Origin: Stromatinia cepivora
Taxonomy: Eukaryota > Ascomycota > Leotiomycetes > Helotiales > Sclerotiniaceae
Direction: 5' to 3'
Assembly: GCA_014898415.1 (NCBI GenBank)
Contig: RCTD01000011.1
Coordinates: forward strand, 806,001-870,000
DNA: 64,000 nucleotides
The position numbers were made by a program, and so were the translations under genes. This document shows positions 23,912 to 36,476 of this stretch, piece after piece (the first letter of the stretch is position 1; each line of letters starts with the position of its first letter). A model generated the notes under the pieces. That model was not told the DNA's origin. It saw only the letters and a program-made list of their open reading frames with translations, and searched no databases.

Positions 23912-25447
23912 ATGATTGTCCGGTCTCCTATACTTACCGGTGCACTACGACAAAATGTATTGGGAAATGTATGCCTATCATGTTCCCTACGAACGGAATT
24001 GAGGGGGTTTCGAAGAGCGGGGAGGAATTTCTCGAATACAAATGGGAGGAAAACGACCGCGGTCCAGAAGCTTGGGACAGGGTACTTCTTTGCAAACAGA
24101 GATATCTTCGGGAATGCAGGAAAGGGTGGCATGAGTACCGTCGCTGATGGAGCCAGAGTAAAAGATATGGACGGGGCAAAGAAAATCATTGAGAAGGAAT
24201 GTGTGACAACCACTACACAATTAGAAGACTTACCACCTCATCGACGAAGGCGGCATAAGCAATCCCTTGAACAAGAAGGCGATAAAGAATTTCTCCCTGA
24301 GAATGCCTCCACGATCCACGCCGATCGTGCAAGTGCACTTCCACGATCTTCCATAAAACGACTGTTATCAATCCTCTTATCACTCACCAAACCCCGCCTC
24401 TCGATGCTCGTCGTTCTCACTGCATGCTCAGCCTATACTCTGTATCCTGTCCCATCACTTCTCTCTTCTACTCTCCTCGAAACACCTAGTCTGAGTCCAC
24501 TTACCCTCCTCTTCCTCACAACAGGGACTGCCCTATGCGCCGCTTCCGCAAATACCCTCAATATGCTTTATGAGCCCAAATTCGACGCCCAAATGTCGCG
24601 AACACGAAATAGACCGCTTGTTCGGAAGCTTATATCGCCTGGAGGCGCACTACTTTTTGCAATTGCAAGTGGAGTCATTGGAGTGGGAGGTTTATATTAT
24701 GGGGTTAATCCCACTACTGCATTCTTGGGCGCTCTCAATATTGGGCTATATGCTGGTGTTTATACGCCATTGAAGAGAATCACAGTGTTTAATACGTGGA
24801 TTGGTGCAGTAGTTGGAGGTATTCCACCTCTTATGGGATGGACCGCTGCGGCTGGGCAAACTTCTTCGCATCTTTCTTCTTCATCAACACCTGAATGGCA
24901 GGATTTACTTCTTGGACCCGATAATGCGGGAGGTTGGTTACTGGCTGGATTGTTGTTCTCATGGCAACTCTCACATTTTATGTCTCTATCCTGGTCTATT
25001 CGTCACGAATACAAAGAGGCCGGATATAGAATGTTATGCTGGGTAAATCCAGCCATGAATGGCCGTGTAGCCCTTAGATATAGTATCCTCTGTATACCCC
25101 TTTGCATTGGACTCTGCTACGCGAATGTAACTGAATGGACCTTTGCAGCAGCTAGTATGCCAGTAAATATATGGCTAGTGCGAGAAGCCTATAGATTCTG
25201 GAAATACGAGGGCCAAAAAGGAAGTGCGAAAAGGCTTTTCTGGGCCAGTGTTTGGCATTTGCCAGTTGTACTTGTTTTGGCAATGGTGGAGAAGAAAGGG
25301 TTGTGGAGTAGAATTTTATCGGTGGTTTTTGGACAAAGGACGGAGGATGATGAGGAGTGGGAATATGTGGATGAGGATGAACATGAGGAATTACCTGGAC
25401 AGAAAGCACCTGTTCCAGTACTTGTCGCAGCGAGTGCGAATAGATAA
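23912..25447 (+). CDS. COX10: protoheme IX farnesyltransferase (heme O synthase), mitochondrial
   Basis: One uninterrupted exon encodes 511 residues. The protein transfers a farnesyl group from farnesyl diphosphate to the vinyl side chain of heme b, giving heme O, the precursor of the heme A of cytochrome c oxidase. It acts in the mitochondrial inner membrane. The first 145 residues are basic and contain the presequence. The UbiA-type domain follows with about eight hydrophobic helices. The first signature runs from Asn214 through Asp225 to RTRNRP (residues 230-235), and TPLKR with FNTWIGAVVGGIPPLMGW marks the second conserved loop. The C-terminal tail is acidic (EDDEEW, DEDEHEE). Length agrees with fungal Cox10 proteins of about 450-520 residues. 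Confidence 0.95.
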   Translation: MIVRSPILTGALRQNVLGNVCLSCSLRTELRGFRRAGRNFSNTNGRKTTAVQKLGTGYFFANRDIFGNAGKGGMSTVADGARVKDMDGAKKIIEKECVTTTTQLEDLPPHRRRRHKQSLEQEGDKEFLPENASTIHADRASALPRSSIKRLLSILLSLTKPRLSMLVVLTACSAYTLYPVPSLLSSTLLETPSLSPLTLLFLTTGTALCAASANTLNMLYEPKFDAQMSRTRNRPLVRKLISPGGALLFAIASGVIGVGGLYYGVNPTTAFLGALNIGLYAGVYTPLKRITVFNTWIGAVVGGIPPLMGWTAAAGQTSSHLSSSSTPEWQDLLLGPDNAGGWLLAGLLFSWQLSHFMSLSWSIRHEYKEAGYRMLCWVNPAMNGRVALRYSILCIPLCIGLCYANVTEWTFAAASMPVNIWLVREAYRFWKYEGQKGSAKRLFWASVWHLPVVLVLAMVEKKGLWSRILSVVFGQRTEDDEEWEYVDEDEHEELPGQKAPVPVLVAASANR

Positions 25448-26650
25448 ATCGCATGAAAGAAATCTTTGTGCGTACTTTAGAGATTTTGTTTATCCATCTC
25501 TGCTTTTTATCCTGTATGTCCTGTATATTACAATGTGGTGTGGATATGAACGTACCAGCGGGCGTTCAATGTTAGACACAGTACTCCCTGCACTCTATCT
25601 CTCTAGGATTCCGTGTCTTGGCCCATTCATACGTAGTAAATAGCATCTCTTATATGGTTATCAGTCTTCATATCTCTTGGCCCCTGTATCAGGTATCAAC
25701 CCCCATCTCATTATTCATTGTCAAAGTTGATCTGAAAAAGAGGACTCATGTTATCCAATCCACACAACACTATGATTCCACGTATTCCCAATATCCAATA
25801 CCGCGCTGAATAATAACACATTATTGTTCACATCACATGCACCAGCTCGAACAATGTCACTTGCGAACCGAGTACCAGGGTGATCTGTCTCTGGTGCCTG
25901 CTTCTCCCTTTGCTTGCTGCCGTGTAACTTGTTTCTGTGGGCCGTCTCCAAACCGCGAGTGCGGAGATATACTCCCCATCTATTCCCTGCCTCTATACCA
26001 TAGCATGCAATATTGTGCTGTGCTGTGATGAATGACTTTCCAGTACAAAAATGACTCTTGAAAGAGAGGAAAATGGCTGTTTTAAGAAAATGAAAATGAC
26101 TCTATTTGAAGAGAGAAATTGAGTACTTTTGAACAATGCAAAAATGACTCCCTTTAAGAATTCGCATGGATTGACTGTGAGCCTAGGACGCTCTGCACCA
26201 AATCTCGAAAGTGAGTCCGAAGAAAAAGTAAAGTGGCTCCGTTTGAAAAAGTAAAAAAGTTGCAATGATTGTGTGACCTTACACTCACTCGGTATATAAG
26301 CGCTGCATTCCCTCTGTAGATTTTCCAAACTTCAACTTACGGTGTATTTCGGATGTGCAAACATCCACAGATCCATAAACTCATATCCATACATTCGAAA
26401 CTAAGAATATATTTCATTAAGATCAATTTTCATCGTTGACGATTTTGATATTTCACACTTACGAGCTTCTCCTCTTTCATCGTTCTCATCGCCATCTTAA
26501 AGAAAGTACACGAACCACCATCACCAAACTATCTGCTTATTGCACTTACCGTAAGATTCCAAACCGGCTATTATACACTAGCTTACCACGCCCATAGACC
26601 CCCCAAACCTCATTGCTCCCATTCAGCATCTCTCTCCTCATCCATCCAAA
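25448..26650. other. intergenic region with degenerate motif repeats
   Basis: About 1.2 kb. The stretch 26040-26260 has a recurring AAAATGACTC-like motif (see the regulatory entry). Overlapping frames near 25618-26028 show no family features. Confidence 0.55.
26052..26150 (+). promoter_or_regulatory. cluster of TGACTC motifs, Gcn4/CpcA-like
   Basis: TGACTC occurs at 26052-26057, 26097-26102 and 26145-26150, each preceded by AAAA or AAA. The spacing is about 45-48 bp. TGACTC is the core of the Gcn4/CpcA cross-pathway control element (TGACTCA). None of the three is followed by the final A, and the sites lie about 500 bp upstream of the small gene at 26651. They may also simply be part of a degenerate local repeat. 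Confidence 0.3.
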
Positions 26651-26971
26651 ATGTGCATAAGCTGGATCACACGAGGACCATGCTGGTGCCGCGGCAACAA
26701 CGGCCAAAACATCGACTTACTCCTGACAATAGAAGAGTGCAAATTTGTATTGCAGGGTAGCACCCACGATAAATACTATCGAAGTGAGGTAAAGATTAAG
26801 TATGAAGGTAGATGTCCTAGGTGCTGTAAAGAAGCTGTGGATGCGGAGAGGCAATCGGAAGAAAGGAGGGAGGAGGAAAGGGTAGAGGTGGAAAGGAAAG
26901 AGGCGGAGAGATTGGAGAGGGAGGTGGCTGTAGATGCGGGCGCTCGGGGAGACACTCGAGGAATGTCTTAA
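26651..26971 (+). CDS. small Cys-rich protein with charged coiled coil, unknown function
   Basis: A single exon of 106 codons. The N-terminal half has paired cysteines (MCISW, CWC, EECKF, CPRCC) that could bind a metal ion or form disulfides. The C-terminal third is a dense Glu/Arg heptad-like helix (ERREEERVEVERKEAER). There is no signal peptide, so a secreted effector is unlikely. I do not recognise the protein. In its favour are the clear break in composition at both ends of the frame and a coherent two-part layout; against it, the length and lack of splice evidence. Confidence 0.5.
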   Translation: MCISWITRGPCWCRGNNGQNIDLLLTIEECKFVLQGSTHDKYYRSEVKIKYEGRCPRCCKEAVDAERQSEERREEERVEVERKEAERLEREVAVDAGARGDTRGMS

Positions 26972-27128
26972 GTATCTGGATTTTGAGACAATGATGAATA
27001 TTAATGGTGGAATTGTGGTGAGCTCATTCGTGGTCTTCGTTTGTTGACTTTGCATTGGGCTTCCCGTTAAAAGTACACACTGGACATTTGCGCTGGACTT
27101 TTGAGTTGGATTTATATATTGGACATCT

Positions 27129-27309
27129 GCGTTGGACTTTCACAAAGGCTTTAGAAACCTCATCCTCCCCTAATCCTGCTGCGTCGAGCTACTGAAATCA
27201 CTCCTTTATATACATTCATCTCCTATGAATATGCGTTGGACTTTTACTTTCATGAGGAGTTAGAAATTTTATCCTCCGCCTACCTACTTAACCTTACTAG
27301 AGCGTCGAG
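27129..27309. repeat. diverged direct repeat, two copies
   Basis: Copy 1 (about 27129-27188) and copy 2 (about 27233-27309) share GCGTTGGACTTT at the start, then ...TAGAAA...ATCCTCC, and end in GCGTCGAG. A further TGGACATTTGCGCTGGACTTT-like unit precedes copy 1 at about 27080. The origin is unknown; it may be remnants of an old tandem or of a small transposon. Confidence 0.55.
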
Positions 27310-27580
27310 GATATGAAATGAATAGAATCTTTTTACGGACTTCTATTAATTGTGTTTGAATATATAATGATTGTGAAGGAAGAAGTAAAAATCTTGAAGT
27401 AGAAGGCAATGAAGGAGGAAAGTAATTGAGTATTAAACTAAATATTTATATATACATCAAATGCTACTCTAATTAAATCCGAATGATAAATAATGAATTA
27501 AATAAATAGTTTGACAAGTTAATCACATCATAGATACTCTACCCAATACCTCGAGAATTTCGAGAATTTCATCCATCCAC

Positions 27581-27804
27581 TATAATATAATATAATATAA
27601 TATAATATAATATAATATAATATAATATAATATAATATAATATAATATAATATAATATAATATAATATAATATAATATAATATAATATAATATAATATAA
27701 TATAATATAATATAATATAATATAATATAATATAATATAATATAATATAATATAATATAATATAATATAATATAATATAATATAATATAATATAATATAA
27801 TATA
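27581..27804. repeat. pentanucleotide microsatellite (TATAA)n
   Basis: A pure, uninterrupted TATAA array of 224 bp, close to 45 copies. It lies in an intergenic region about 600 bp past the small Cys-rich gene. No variant unit is present until the array ends in TATAG. Arrays of this length and purity mutate quickly in copy number. Confidence 0.98.
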
Positions 27805-29434
27805 GTACGAAAACCCTCGCTCAACAGCAAAATCCAACTCATAAATATACATATATATATATACACATATACTAAACAACCACAATAACCACAACCCCAC
27901 ATACCTAACGATATAACTATACAATCTTCAATTCCAACTACAATCTTCGACGCTTATAAAGTATATATATATATATATTTATATACACAAGAACAAGGGA
28001 TCAAATCAAAATATATAATCTATGCGAGTAGGAAATTGCAAAGAAGTTATAACCCTATGATTATGATTGTGATTAAAGATCGATGTAATTGTAGGGTTTA
28101 AATTTACTGGAGAGAAGGAGGAGAGGGATGAGAGGGACCCACTTGTATGTATGTATGTATGGATGGAGATAGTGAGTATTGGATATTGGATTTGTGGGTG
28201 GATTGGTATTTGATGGGGTTTGAGATTTGAGATTTGAGATTTGGATTCTGGGTTGGAATTTGGATTGGGGTTGGGGTTGGGATTTGGAAGGATAGATAAA
28301 GATATGGATATGGATATAAATAAATGAGATGATTTGCGGATTGATTGATGGGAATATATGAAATTTATTTCAATATATTTTATTATTGAAACATACACAA
28401 TATAAATCATACTATACATACAGATTACATAACATTAAAATACTCTATCCAACAAGATATATTTTTCCCAGCACAAATACACTGAATAAACATTCATTCA
28501 CATCTAGACAGTATTTCCGGCCAATTTTAAATAATAAACTAAATATAATATTATGTTGTTCTTAATATGTAATGAGATATTGTACTGAAATGTATATTTA
28601 ACATTATCTTCAATGTAAGATTACTTAGATATACACCGCATCGATCTGGAGGTACGTACTATATGTAGTTAAACGAGGAATTCCGCTCTTGAACGCGACT
28701 TAGCTTGGCATCCTAAAATATGATTGTAGATTCTCATTTCTGAATCGGCGATAGTGGACAATGGATGAATAGTAGTAGCGCAGCCATGGGTCGTGGGATT
28801 GATGTGGAGTTGAGAGTGTACTCGTAGAATGGGAAGGGTGTGGCTAGGATGCGCATCTCGAAAGTTTGAATCTGTATGAATATTAAAAATTGCGAGATTG
28901 AATGGATGAAGAAAGGATGGTGAGAATTAGAGGGGTAAAAGACGGAAAATATAGTTAAATAGTGTTTATATTTGATATCTGTGGAAGTCTTTATTACCTT
29001 CCGGTAGCATTAATCTGTATCTAACAACACAGGATTCCATCAAACCTGTTCATCCAGATCTCCACCATGCAAATCCTATATCCACTGTCCAGTCCCACCA
29101 AATACTCCAGTCCCAACAATGTTAACATGATAAGATAGATACGTAAAAATCATGCCCATCTCGCCAACACCAACCAACCAACAAAAGAACCCACTCCGAA
29201 CTTGGAAATGACTGTAAGAAACACTTGTAACGGAGTGTAGTTGGAAACTCTCCTCTTCAACGCCAGAAGTTCATGACCTGCCCCTTCCCATAGCAAAATA
29301 AACCATTACGCCTGGTATCATTTTCCAAAAATTGGTTATGAAATTGCATCCCCCACCCTAGGTAATACTACCCTTGTTCCTTCAGCAGATTATAGAAACG
29401 ATCAAAAACAAATTTCCAGGACAAAAATGGGCAA

Positions 29435-30447
29435 TTAGAGACCAGATGGTTGATTAATGATAGCATCAATACCCATATCCATAGAAGGTAAACGAGAGTG
29501 AAATGAAGCCCTGTTGTCTTGATGATATGGACTTCGGTTGGTTTGTGGGTAACCGTCATTGCGATCCGATTGTGGGTAGCCATCGTTACGGTCCGTCTGT
29601 GGATATCCATCTGGTCGGCCATCTGAAAGAACTTGTGGTGCATATGAATAGTGTTGTTGATTATGATTAGGCGGGTCGTTAGTAGAGGCTTCAGAACCAT
29701 TATCACGATCATAATCGCCGTCGAGGTTAATGCTAATGCCACTATCTTCGTGAACTTCATAATCGGTGTGGTCGGAGTACGTTCCATTTCCAGCTTGTCC
29801 TCCGGCTTCCATCATACGTTCGCGACGAGCATAAGCTCTTGCAGATGTTTGCATGTTCTTGAGACCAGTTGACATACACTTTCCCATGTTAGTATAAATA
29901 TTAGGTAAATTCGCGGGGTACAAACCTTTTGCTCTACAACAGTCCATTTCTCCCCAGTAGCGGCAGCCAAACCAGACCAAATCTCTTTGCGCATATCCAT
30001 GTAATGCTTCGCAAGGGTCTCAGATTTGATATTATCCCAATCATCGCTAGACTTGCGTTCCATTAAACGTTCATGACGTTTTCGACAAGCGTTGGCTGAT
30101 TTAGTTGGAAAGTAAGTTGCTTGAATAGGTTGCCAGTTCAATCCTTGCTTCCGTGCTTGTATCAAAGTCCGATCATCAATGGGTGTCCATGCTCCGGATG
30201 AAGGTCGAATAGAAGGTGGCATTGAGGTACTCTGGACATAATGTTGAGTCGGAAGTGGTAAAGGAGGTTGTTGTACAGGACCTCCTGTTGCATAGCTGGA
30301 CATATTATGGTAGCTGTGTTGAAGTGGTTCATAGTAAGGTGCGGCGGGCATTGGCCGAGAATTGACAGGTGGGTAAATGAGAGTGTTAGAGGTAAGAGGA
30401 GGTGATCGATAGTAATCCATGGTAGATGAACGTAATTCCTTTGGCAT
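29435..30447 (-). CDS. Myb/SANT-like DNA-binding protein
   Basis: Exons 30447-29926 and 29878-29435, joined over a 47-nt intron (GTTTGT...GAAAG, perfect TACTAAC branch site), encode 321 residues. The N-terminal 80 residues are Pro/Tyr/Gln-rich. A single Myb-type repeat covers about residues 85-132 (Trp87, Trp105 and a basic third helix CRKRHERLMERK). A second helical segment follows (KHYMDMRKEIWSGLAAATG), and the intron falls right after VVEQK. The acidic C-terminal region contains three nine-residue repeats NDGYPQ(T/S)(D/N)R-like at about residues 265-289. The protein is likely a nuclear transcription regulator. Many related single-Myb proteins in filamentous fungi have no assigned function. 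Confidence 0.8.
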
Positions 30448-33400
30448 TCTAAAAAGTCGGTTTAATGAAGGGTTGGTACTGCTTAGTAGTGAACAGGGGT
30501 TGAAACAATTGATGAGTTGATTAAGTATTAGATGTAGAAGAAACTTGCAGGCCAGCCGGCAGGAAACGTCGAGGACACTTGACACGAAAACGAATGGAGT
30601 CAGATGTTGAGAATTGAAATCTAAAGCGAGTCGACAATAGGAAATTCGTAGAAGCCAAAAGATGATGTTGATGCTGAATGAGGACGAAAGGTCTTAGCCA
30701 GTGTACCAGCGACCGACCTTTATAATACAGAATTGACCACTCGATAATCTGTTGGAAGACATAACGCCGGGGGCCATTTGGGTGGTGTCTATAGCCTCAC
30801 TAACGCTGAACGTCCAAAAATGAGACCTCGACTAGATGATGAAACAAGATGGGTCTGATTTTAGATATGATTTTTTTAAATCCGACCCCGACTTTTTGGG
30901 CCTTCAAAAATTGGCAAATGCACGAAATTTTCTACTAGAATCTGCTCTAGTAGCCGCATACAGACCATTAAGTCTCCAAAGATCTAGGGGCCATTACCAA
31001 GAGATGATTATATTGGTCAATAGAAGAATTCAGGTCTCTTTTTAGGACATTGGGCGGTAGTCTCATCCCGAATTCTGGAGACATATCTGATGGGCGCGTA
31101 AATTAAGTGGGCGCCAACGAGTAAGCTGCGGATGAGGCGTTCGCGTACCCAAAATAGAATCAAACGGGAGAGATCTGGACAAGGGGGGGAAGAGAGAAAA
31201 GTATCAGTGCAGGGGCTAAAGGATTACAAGGGCTTTGTGTTAGATTTTTTTAAATGCGTAGATTAGATGTTAATGAAACATATCATAATGATCCTGTTTC
31301 GTAATGAATTGAAGATATCAAAAATGGTAGGTAAAGAGGAAAAGGAGAAGAAGTTTGAATGATGGAAAAAGAACGGTTTAAATTGATGCGCGCGTTTAAA
31401 ATAGTAAGATACTTCTGGTCTGGTGTACCTACCGTGATTGCATAGTTGCATAGAGCTAGATGGATGTCACGTGTAAGGTCTAATCAATGATGTTTGGGTC
31501 TGTGTTGGTTCGAGCTGCTTCCTCTTCCTTTTCCTTCCTACTCAATTTATTTGATGATCATTCTGGGAACAAACCAATATCCAAGCAATTCGGATCTAAT
31601 TTACTTACTAGGGGATATCTGCTTTCCTGGACAGCACTGACACTGATCTACACGATATACATGCTAAGTATGAAAATCACATCTCTACCCGCCCCCCCTG
31701 GATCTCCCTGATTCAAGCATCTATTTTTCATACCCTGTCCATATTTGTGCCTTACTCGTACCCAAATCTACCGAAAATATATTCACAGATTCCCGAGATC
31801 ATCTCATTTCATCTAATCTAGATATCTTCATCCGAGGTCTGGTCAAAAAGGATTCTGCAAGGGCGCCTAATACTGATAAGCGGCGTACAGTTTGGTAGGT
31901 ATTGTTACTTTGCTTCAACAAACGAACATAAACAATTCAACTGGATAAAGACCAATTATGACCTCAATCCACCAGGCAGTGTTTATCTTCAAAGCAATAT
32001 AAAAGTTTACTATTCCTCTACATAGCCATGGTCATGGCCATCAGAAAAAATCTTCATGAGGCCGTATATCAAACAATTGTTGGATATTGCAACATGCTAA
32101 TTTACCAACACAACGGTACAGAGAAATCTCGACATCATCAACACCCCAGGGGGCAACAATGTAAGAGGCTGCTTGAGATTTCCTTTCCCATGTAAGATTA
32201 CAATTGTGTGCCAACAGCCGCTCTACCTGGGTTTCTATCGTCTCACCCTATCGGTGAAAACCCAACGCTTATACCAATTATCTACATGGGGTTCATCTTA
32301 CACAGACCAACATAATATCCTCACGCCGACAAGCTTCCCATGAACCTGTAAGATCTACCCAGTTCGAGCAGGTAATTGTATCATCACGCGCGGCAGTATA
32401 AATCTAAAGTTCCGAAGTCTACAAGTATAAAGTAAAGAATGTGATTGAAACATTTCAATGGACCAGAGTTCTCCATTTTCTTCATGCACTGTTGCAAGCG
32501 GCTATTTCTATGTAGGAGAAAGACTTTCTTCAACGAGTTATTCATAACATACATTTGTTTCATCGGAAAATACTCAATCACGGAACGCTTAACCAATAGC
32601 CCGCCAATTGGTATGTAAAGTAATATCTTTGGTTGTTTGTTTTTGAATCATCAATAATAGTTTTCATAGATTACCCAATCGTAGTCTTTCTCATGTGTTT
32701 TATATTAGACGCTCTCGTGTTTCAACTGTCATCTATTTTGGGGGCAGGTGCCTTTCATTGTAGAGTGCAGCGATATGGCTATGGGCATAGTATGCTTACT
32801 CTACTCAAGATTATTTCGAGAGGCTTCTTCTTCTTTCTTTTGCATTGGAAACATCTATTTCATACTCACAGCTGCACATATTCAAACAACAAGGAAACTC
32901 CTTTGCCAGCGAATGTCAGAGGAATCCCGAATAAGATATCTCGGGATCCTTTTCCACCATCCTTCCGATGCTTTCAACGGTACGTGCCTCAATTAAATTT
33001 AAATGATCTCGAAAGTGCCGTATGGTTCTTATTTTAACTACCAGAAACGAACATCTGGTCTTTGCGCAGTCTGATGTTGGGGTATGTACCTAGCTGCTTA
33101 TATATACTGCGGAACTGCGCCTCAACCAATCCCTGGTAAAACGATGTTGACAGTTGATTGCATGAAAATGATGGGGTATTCTCATCAATGTATTACTATG
33201 CTGTACCTGCATTATTTCTGGATTCAACCGTCAAACCGTTGGAAAATCGCTAATTAGGAAGGTACTATAGGTTTTGATCATGCTTACCCTTACCTTTTCT
33301 GGGGCTTGGATGGCTTTCATGTTTCTAATGTCTTTTTCGTCGTCGCACAAGATCACATATTATCATTCTTCCACAAATAACCTTCACTTTGGTTCTTTTG

Positions 33401-36400
33401 CAATCCAAAGCATTTAATTTTGCTCTTTTTCCATCCTGCTTACTATCCGGTACTTTCAGGTCTTGGGTCTAGAGGATCTGTACAACTTTGGTGAGATCGG
33501 AAAAGGCCCCCGAATGGCCTGCAGATCCTGACGACTTGCACTGATATCTCTAATAGCCATGCTCCGGGATTCTCTACCCTGGTATCATGAATCTCTCGCG
33601 CATCCGTCTATTTTCATGTGTCGAAGGATCGATATGTATGTTTGACACGACAAGCTTCGATGAAACAGACCACAGTCTAGTCTGTACTTTGACTCTTACG
33701 TGTTTTCCACTTCAGAAGGATTGACAAAAGGTAATATGAATGATGCCCATCAATAAGAAGACTTCATTGTTGGGTTGCTGATTCGAATACATTGTATTAT
33801 CTCATCCAACCAACTACTCTGCATATCAATGATGAATGTTATTTTAGTCCTCGACGAAGTCTGAGAGGCAATTGAAAACTCCCCAACTTGCACGACTGTG
33901 GTTTGAAGAATTAATTTACTGCGACATTACGTCAGGTTTGATCTGAAAAGCTTCGGCCACACATACTGATTTTGGGCTGGCACCAGTTCTTCCTTATTAC
34001 CCAGAATAAATTATAACTTCTGCAATATTTCAGGACACCTGTACGTACACTACAGATTTTGTGCACTGATGTAATGACTCTAAATGGTTAGACAGGCCTG
34101 GTTTTTGGTCTTTCAATCTTTGTGTCTGCAGTAGTTTAAGCACCGGTCGATGAAGTTCTAGACCCAATAAAACCTCTTATCATAGGCCTGGTAAACATTT
34201 TGTTTACAGAATCCATTTTTGCTCGCATGCAGTATCTGCCCTCTCATGCTGAATACTCCAGCCACCTCCACCTACCTAATTACCGTTTCGCAATTTCTCG
34301 TCTGAACATTTCGTAGGGCTGAACGACATCGGTCGTCTGAAGTTTCTATTTTCTTAAATGGCATCAAAAGATGACATATTTATACCAAGGCTGTGGTGAA
34401 TTTTCTTGGGAAGAGACCGAGATGTAGTAATGACCTATAATTATTATCATTACAATCAAGTCAAGGAATCAAGTCAAGGTGCTCCCCCTTTATCTAAATT
34501 AGCATCTCTTCATCCTATTCTTCAAACTCTCCTCTAAGGCTTAGCTGACGGCCGTTACAAATTGTACATTCTAATGGCAAACAGACATACATCGAGGCAA
34601 TCCTTGATGACGCCAAAAGGGCGCCCCCAAAATGTTTAATCCTTCGATCACTTGCGACCCTATTCTCCGCGGCTAGCATTAAGGTCGGCGCATGTCGCTA
34701 CTCGCCTCGTTCTCTGTTGCGAGTACTATTCGATCATACTGTCCTCTACATACCTGCATCCTCCAAGGACCTACTAACGTGGATAAGATTCTCACCCTTG
34801 TCATTCACCACCGATTTGGAAACATTCATTGATGAGAAAAAGTGTGTCTTCTTTATCACGACAACCATAAGTAAGAAACATCTTCCGATATCTCGAAACG
34901 TTTGTGTTTAAGGGCCTTCTGTTTAGCCCAGCTGCGTTAGTTTCTATAGGGAACTCGATGGTGCCTGGTATAGGCTTTCATAATGGCAAATCTATCTACC
35001 TCTGGAATATTCTCGTTTGGATATATAGTCAAAATAGTTAATCATACATGGGTTCTCCGAAACTCCTACACTCCGTGAAGTAGATTGGCACCGAAATACG
35101 AATCTGTAAATGCCCCGTTTCGCATCCGCTAGTAAGTAATGCTTCGTGTTAAAACCAATTGACAGTATCTGAGATAGCATATTCAGAGCTTTGGGTTTCA
35201 AGCCAAGGCCTGCCATTGCTGCTTAATGTAAGAATAAATTTTGAATAGAGATATTCCCTGCTTTTCTGGCGTCGAGTCGAACTTTGGGTCCGGACCTGTG
35301 ACCGGCCGGTTTGATACAATCGGTTTGATATTAATCATACTAATGACTTGTTAAACTTAAAATTCAGATTCTTGGATTGGCTGTACTTGAAAAAGAAGTT
35401 TGGAAATTGATGAGAAATTGATATTAATGTAATAATAGTTCTTAGAAATGTTATTAGATATAGATAGTTAATTTTAAGTTATATTTATATAAATAAAGTA
35501 TGGAAGTGTCTAGAATCAAGGGGAAAAGGATCGTGATCTGTAGCCTATAGGTAGGATTGTGTAGATCACGGCGTTTTCCGTGATAATAATTTCTAATAAA
35601 AATTTGAATTATAGATATAGATATATAAAGGTTGAAAGAGTAAGTATTGTAAGACATTTTTTATATATATATCGCTGTTTTTTTTATCTTTTGATACTGT
35701 TTTAAACAATTTGAATAGATATTGAACTATTCCCCTTTCAAATTTCGAATTTTGAAAATTTTGATTGTATTTTGATAAAATCTCAATAATTTTAAAATAG
35801 ATTTTTGAATAAAAAATTAAAGATTTTGAAAGATTTTGAAAGATTTTAAATAGATAATTAAGAATTTATAATACTTTAACTATTTAAATTTCATTATACA
35901 AATTTCCAATTAGTATAATGATATTATTGGTTAGAACCCCTGTCTGTGAAACTAAGTACGGTTATTTTTTGATGTGTCTTATAATACTTACCCCATCAAC
36001 CTCCGTATATAACGATAAATATCTCGAATAATATCTTTTTAATTTTTAATTTTCGATATCTTTTATAAGAATCCATATCGAATAAACTCTAATAGATCTT
36101 TGATTGGTTTCTTATACAGAGTACAGAATTATGTTTTTTCATGGGCTAACTTGAAGGATATCATTCCAATCATTCCGGACCGCCATTAACGCAAAAACAT
36201 CCCTATCATATCGTATTTGCCAACCAACAAAATTCCTATACTCTGCTCAAACTCGTCCTATGCAGAGTGAACAATTGCAATATGCGAACAAATCAATTTG
36301 GCAGACTAATCATTAGATACCCTGTTTCTGAAATTTAGCCATCAAAGAACGATTTGAATCTTTCAAACGATTTGAATCTCTCAAACGATTTGAATTTCTC

Positions 36401-36476
36401 AACATCCTTTGCCCGTCAGACGCCTACACAAATAGATAAACTGTGACTCTTCAAGATTCTTCAAGATTGTCTTAAA
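30448..36476. other. long gene-free stretch leading towards the repeat island
   Basis: About 6 kb without a supported gene. From about 35340 the base composition turns AT-rich, with runs such as GATTTTGAAAG repeated near 35820. The region 31250-35200 shows normal composition and many short frames without motifs or consistent splice partners. This is the least explained non-repeat part of the window; a transcribed non-coding unit or fast-evolving gene could be missed. Confidence 0.5.
36349..36402. repeat. 18-bp tandem repeat, three copies
   Basis: The unit ACGATTTGAATCTYTCAA occurs three times head to tail (36349-36366, 36367-36384, 36385-36402) with one or two differences, about 75 bp upstream of the ATG of the nuclease-like gene. 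It lies in its promoter or 5' UTR. Confidence 0.92.

Larger units (their letters stand above)
26972..29434. other. gene-free stretch with several simple and dispersed repeats
   Basis: About 2.5 kb holding a diverged direct repeat (27129-27309), a long TATAA pentanucleotide array, an AT-rich spacer and GGTTGGGG/GATTTGAG low-complexity tracts at about 28190-28290. The long frames read here are translations of simple repeats. Confidence 0.7.

Noticed and set aside
27528..27924. Two minus-strand frames of 114-124 codons reading Tyr-Ile-Ile-Leu repeats
   Set aside because: They are translations of the TATAA microsatellite; a 5-bp repeat without stops stays open in several frames.
28006..28419. 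A minus-strand frame of 137 codons with Asn-Pro repeats
   Set aside because: It is simple-repeat DNA (GGTTGGG and GATTTGAG tracts) with no homology-like pattern.
30836..31045. A 69-codon frame upstream of the Myb gene
   Set aside because: Short, no motif, and it lies in a region of changing composition.
32633..33037. A 134-codon frame in the long gap
   Set aside because: The sequence reads as random hydrophobic and Ser-rich residues, with no conserved motif and a competing frame of similar length in the same place.
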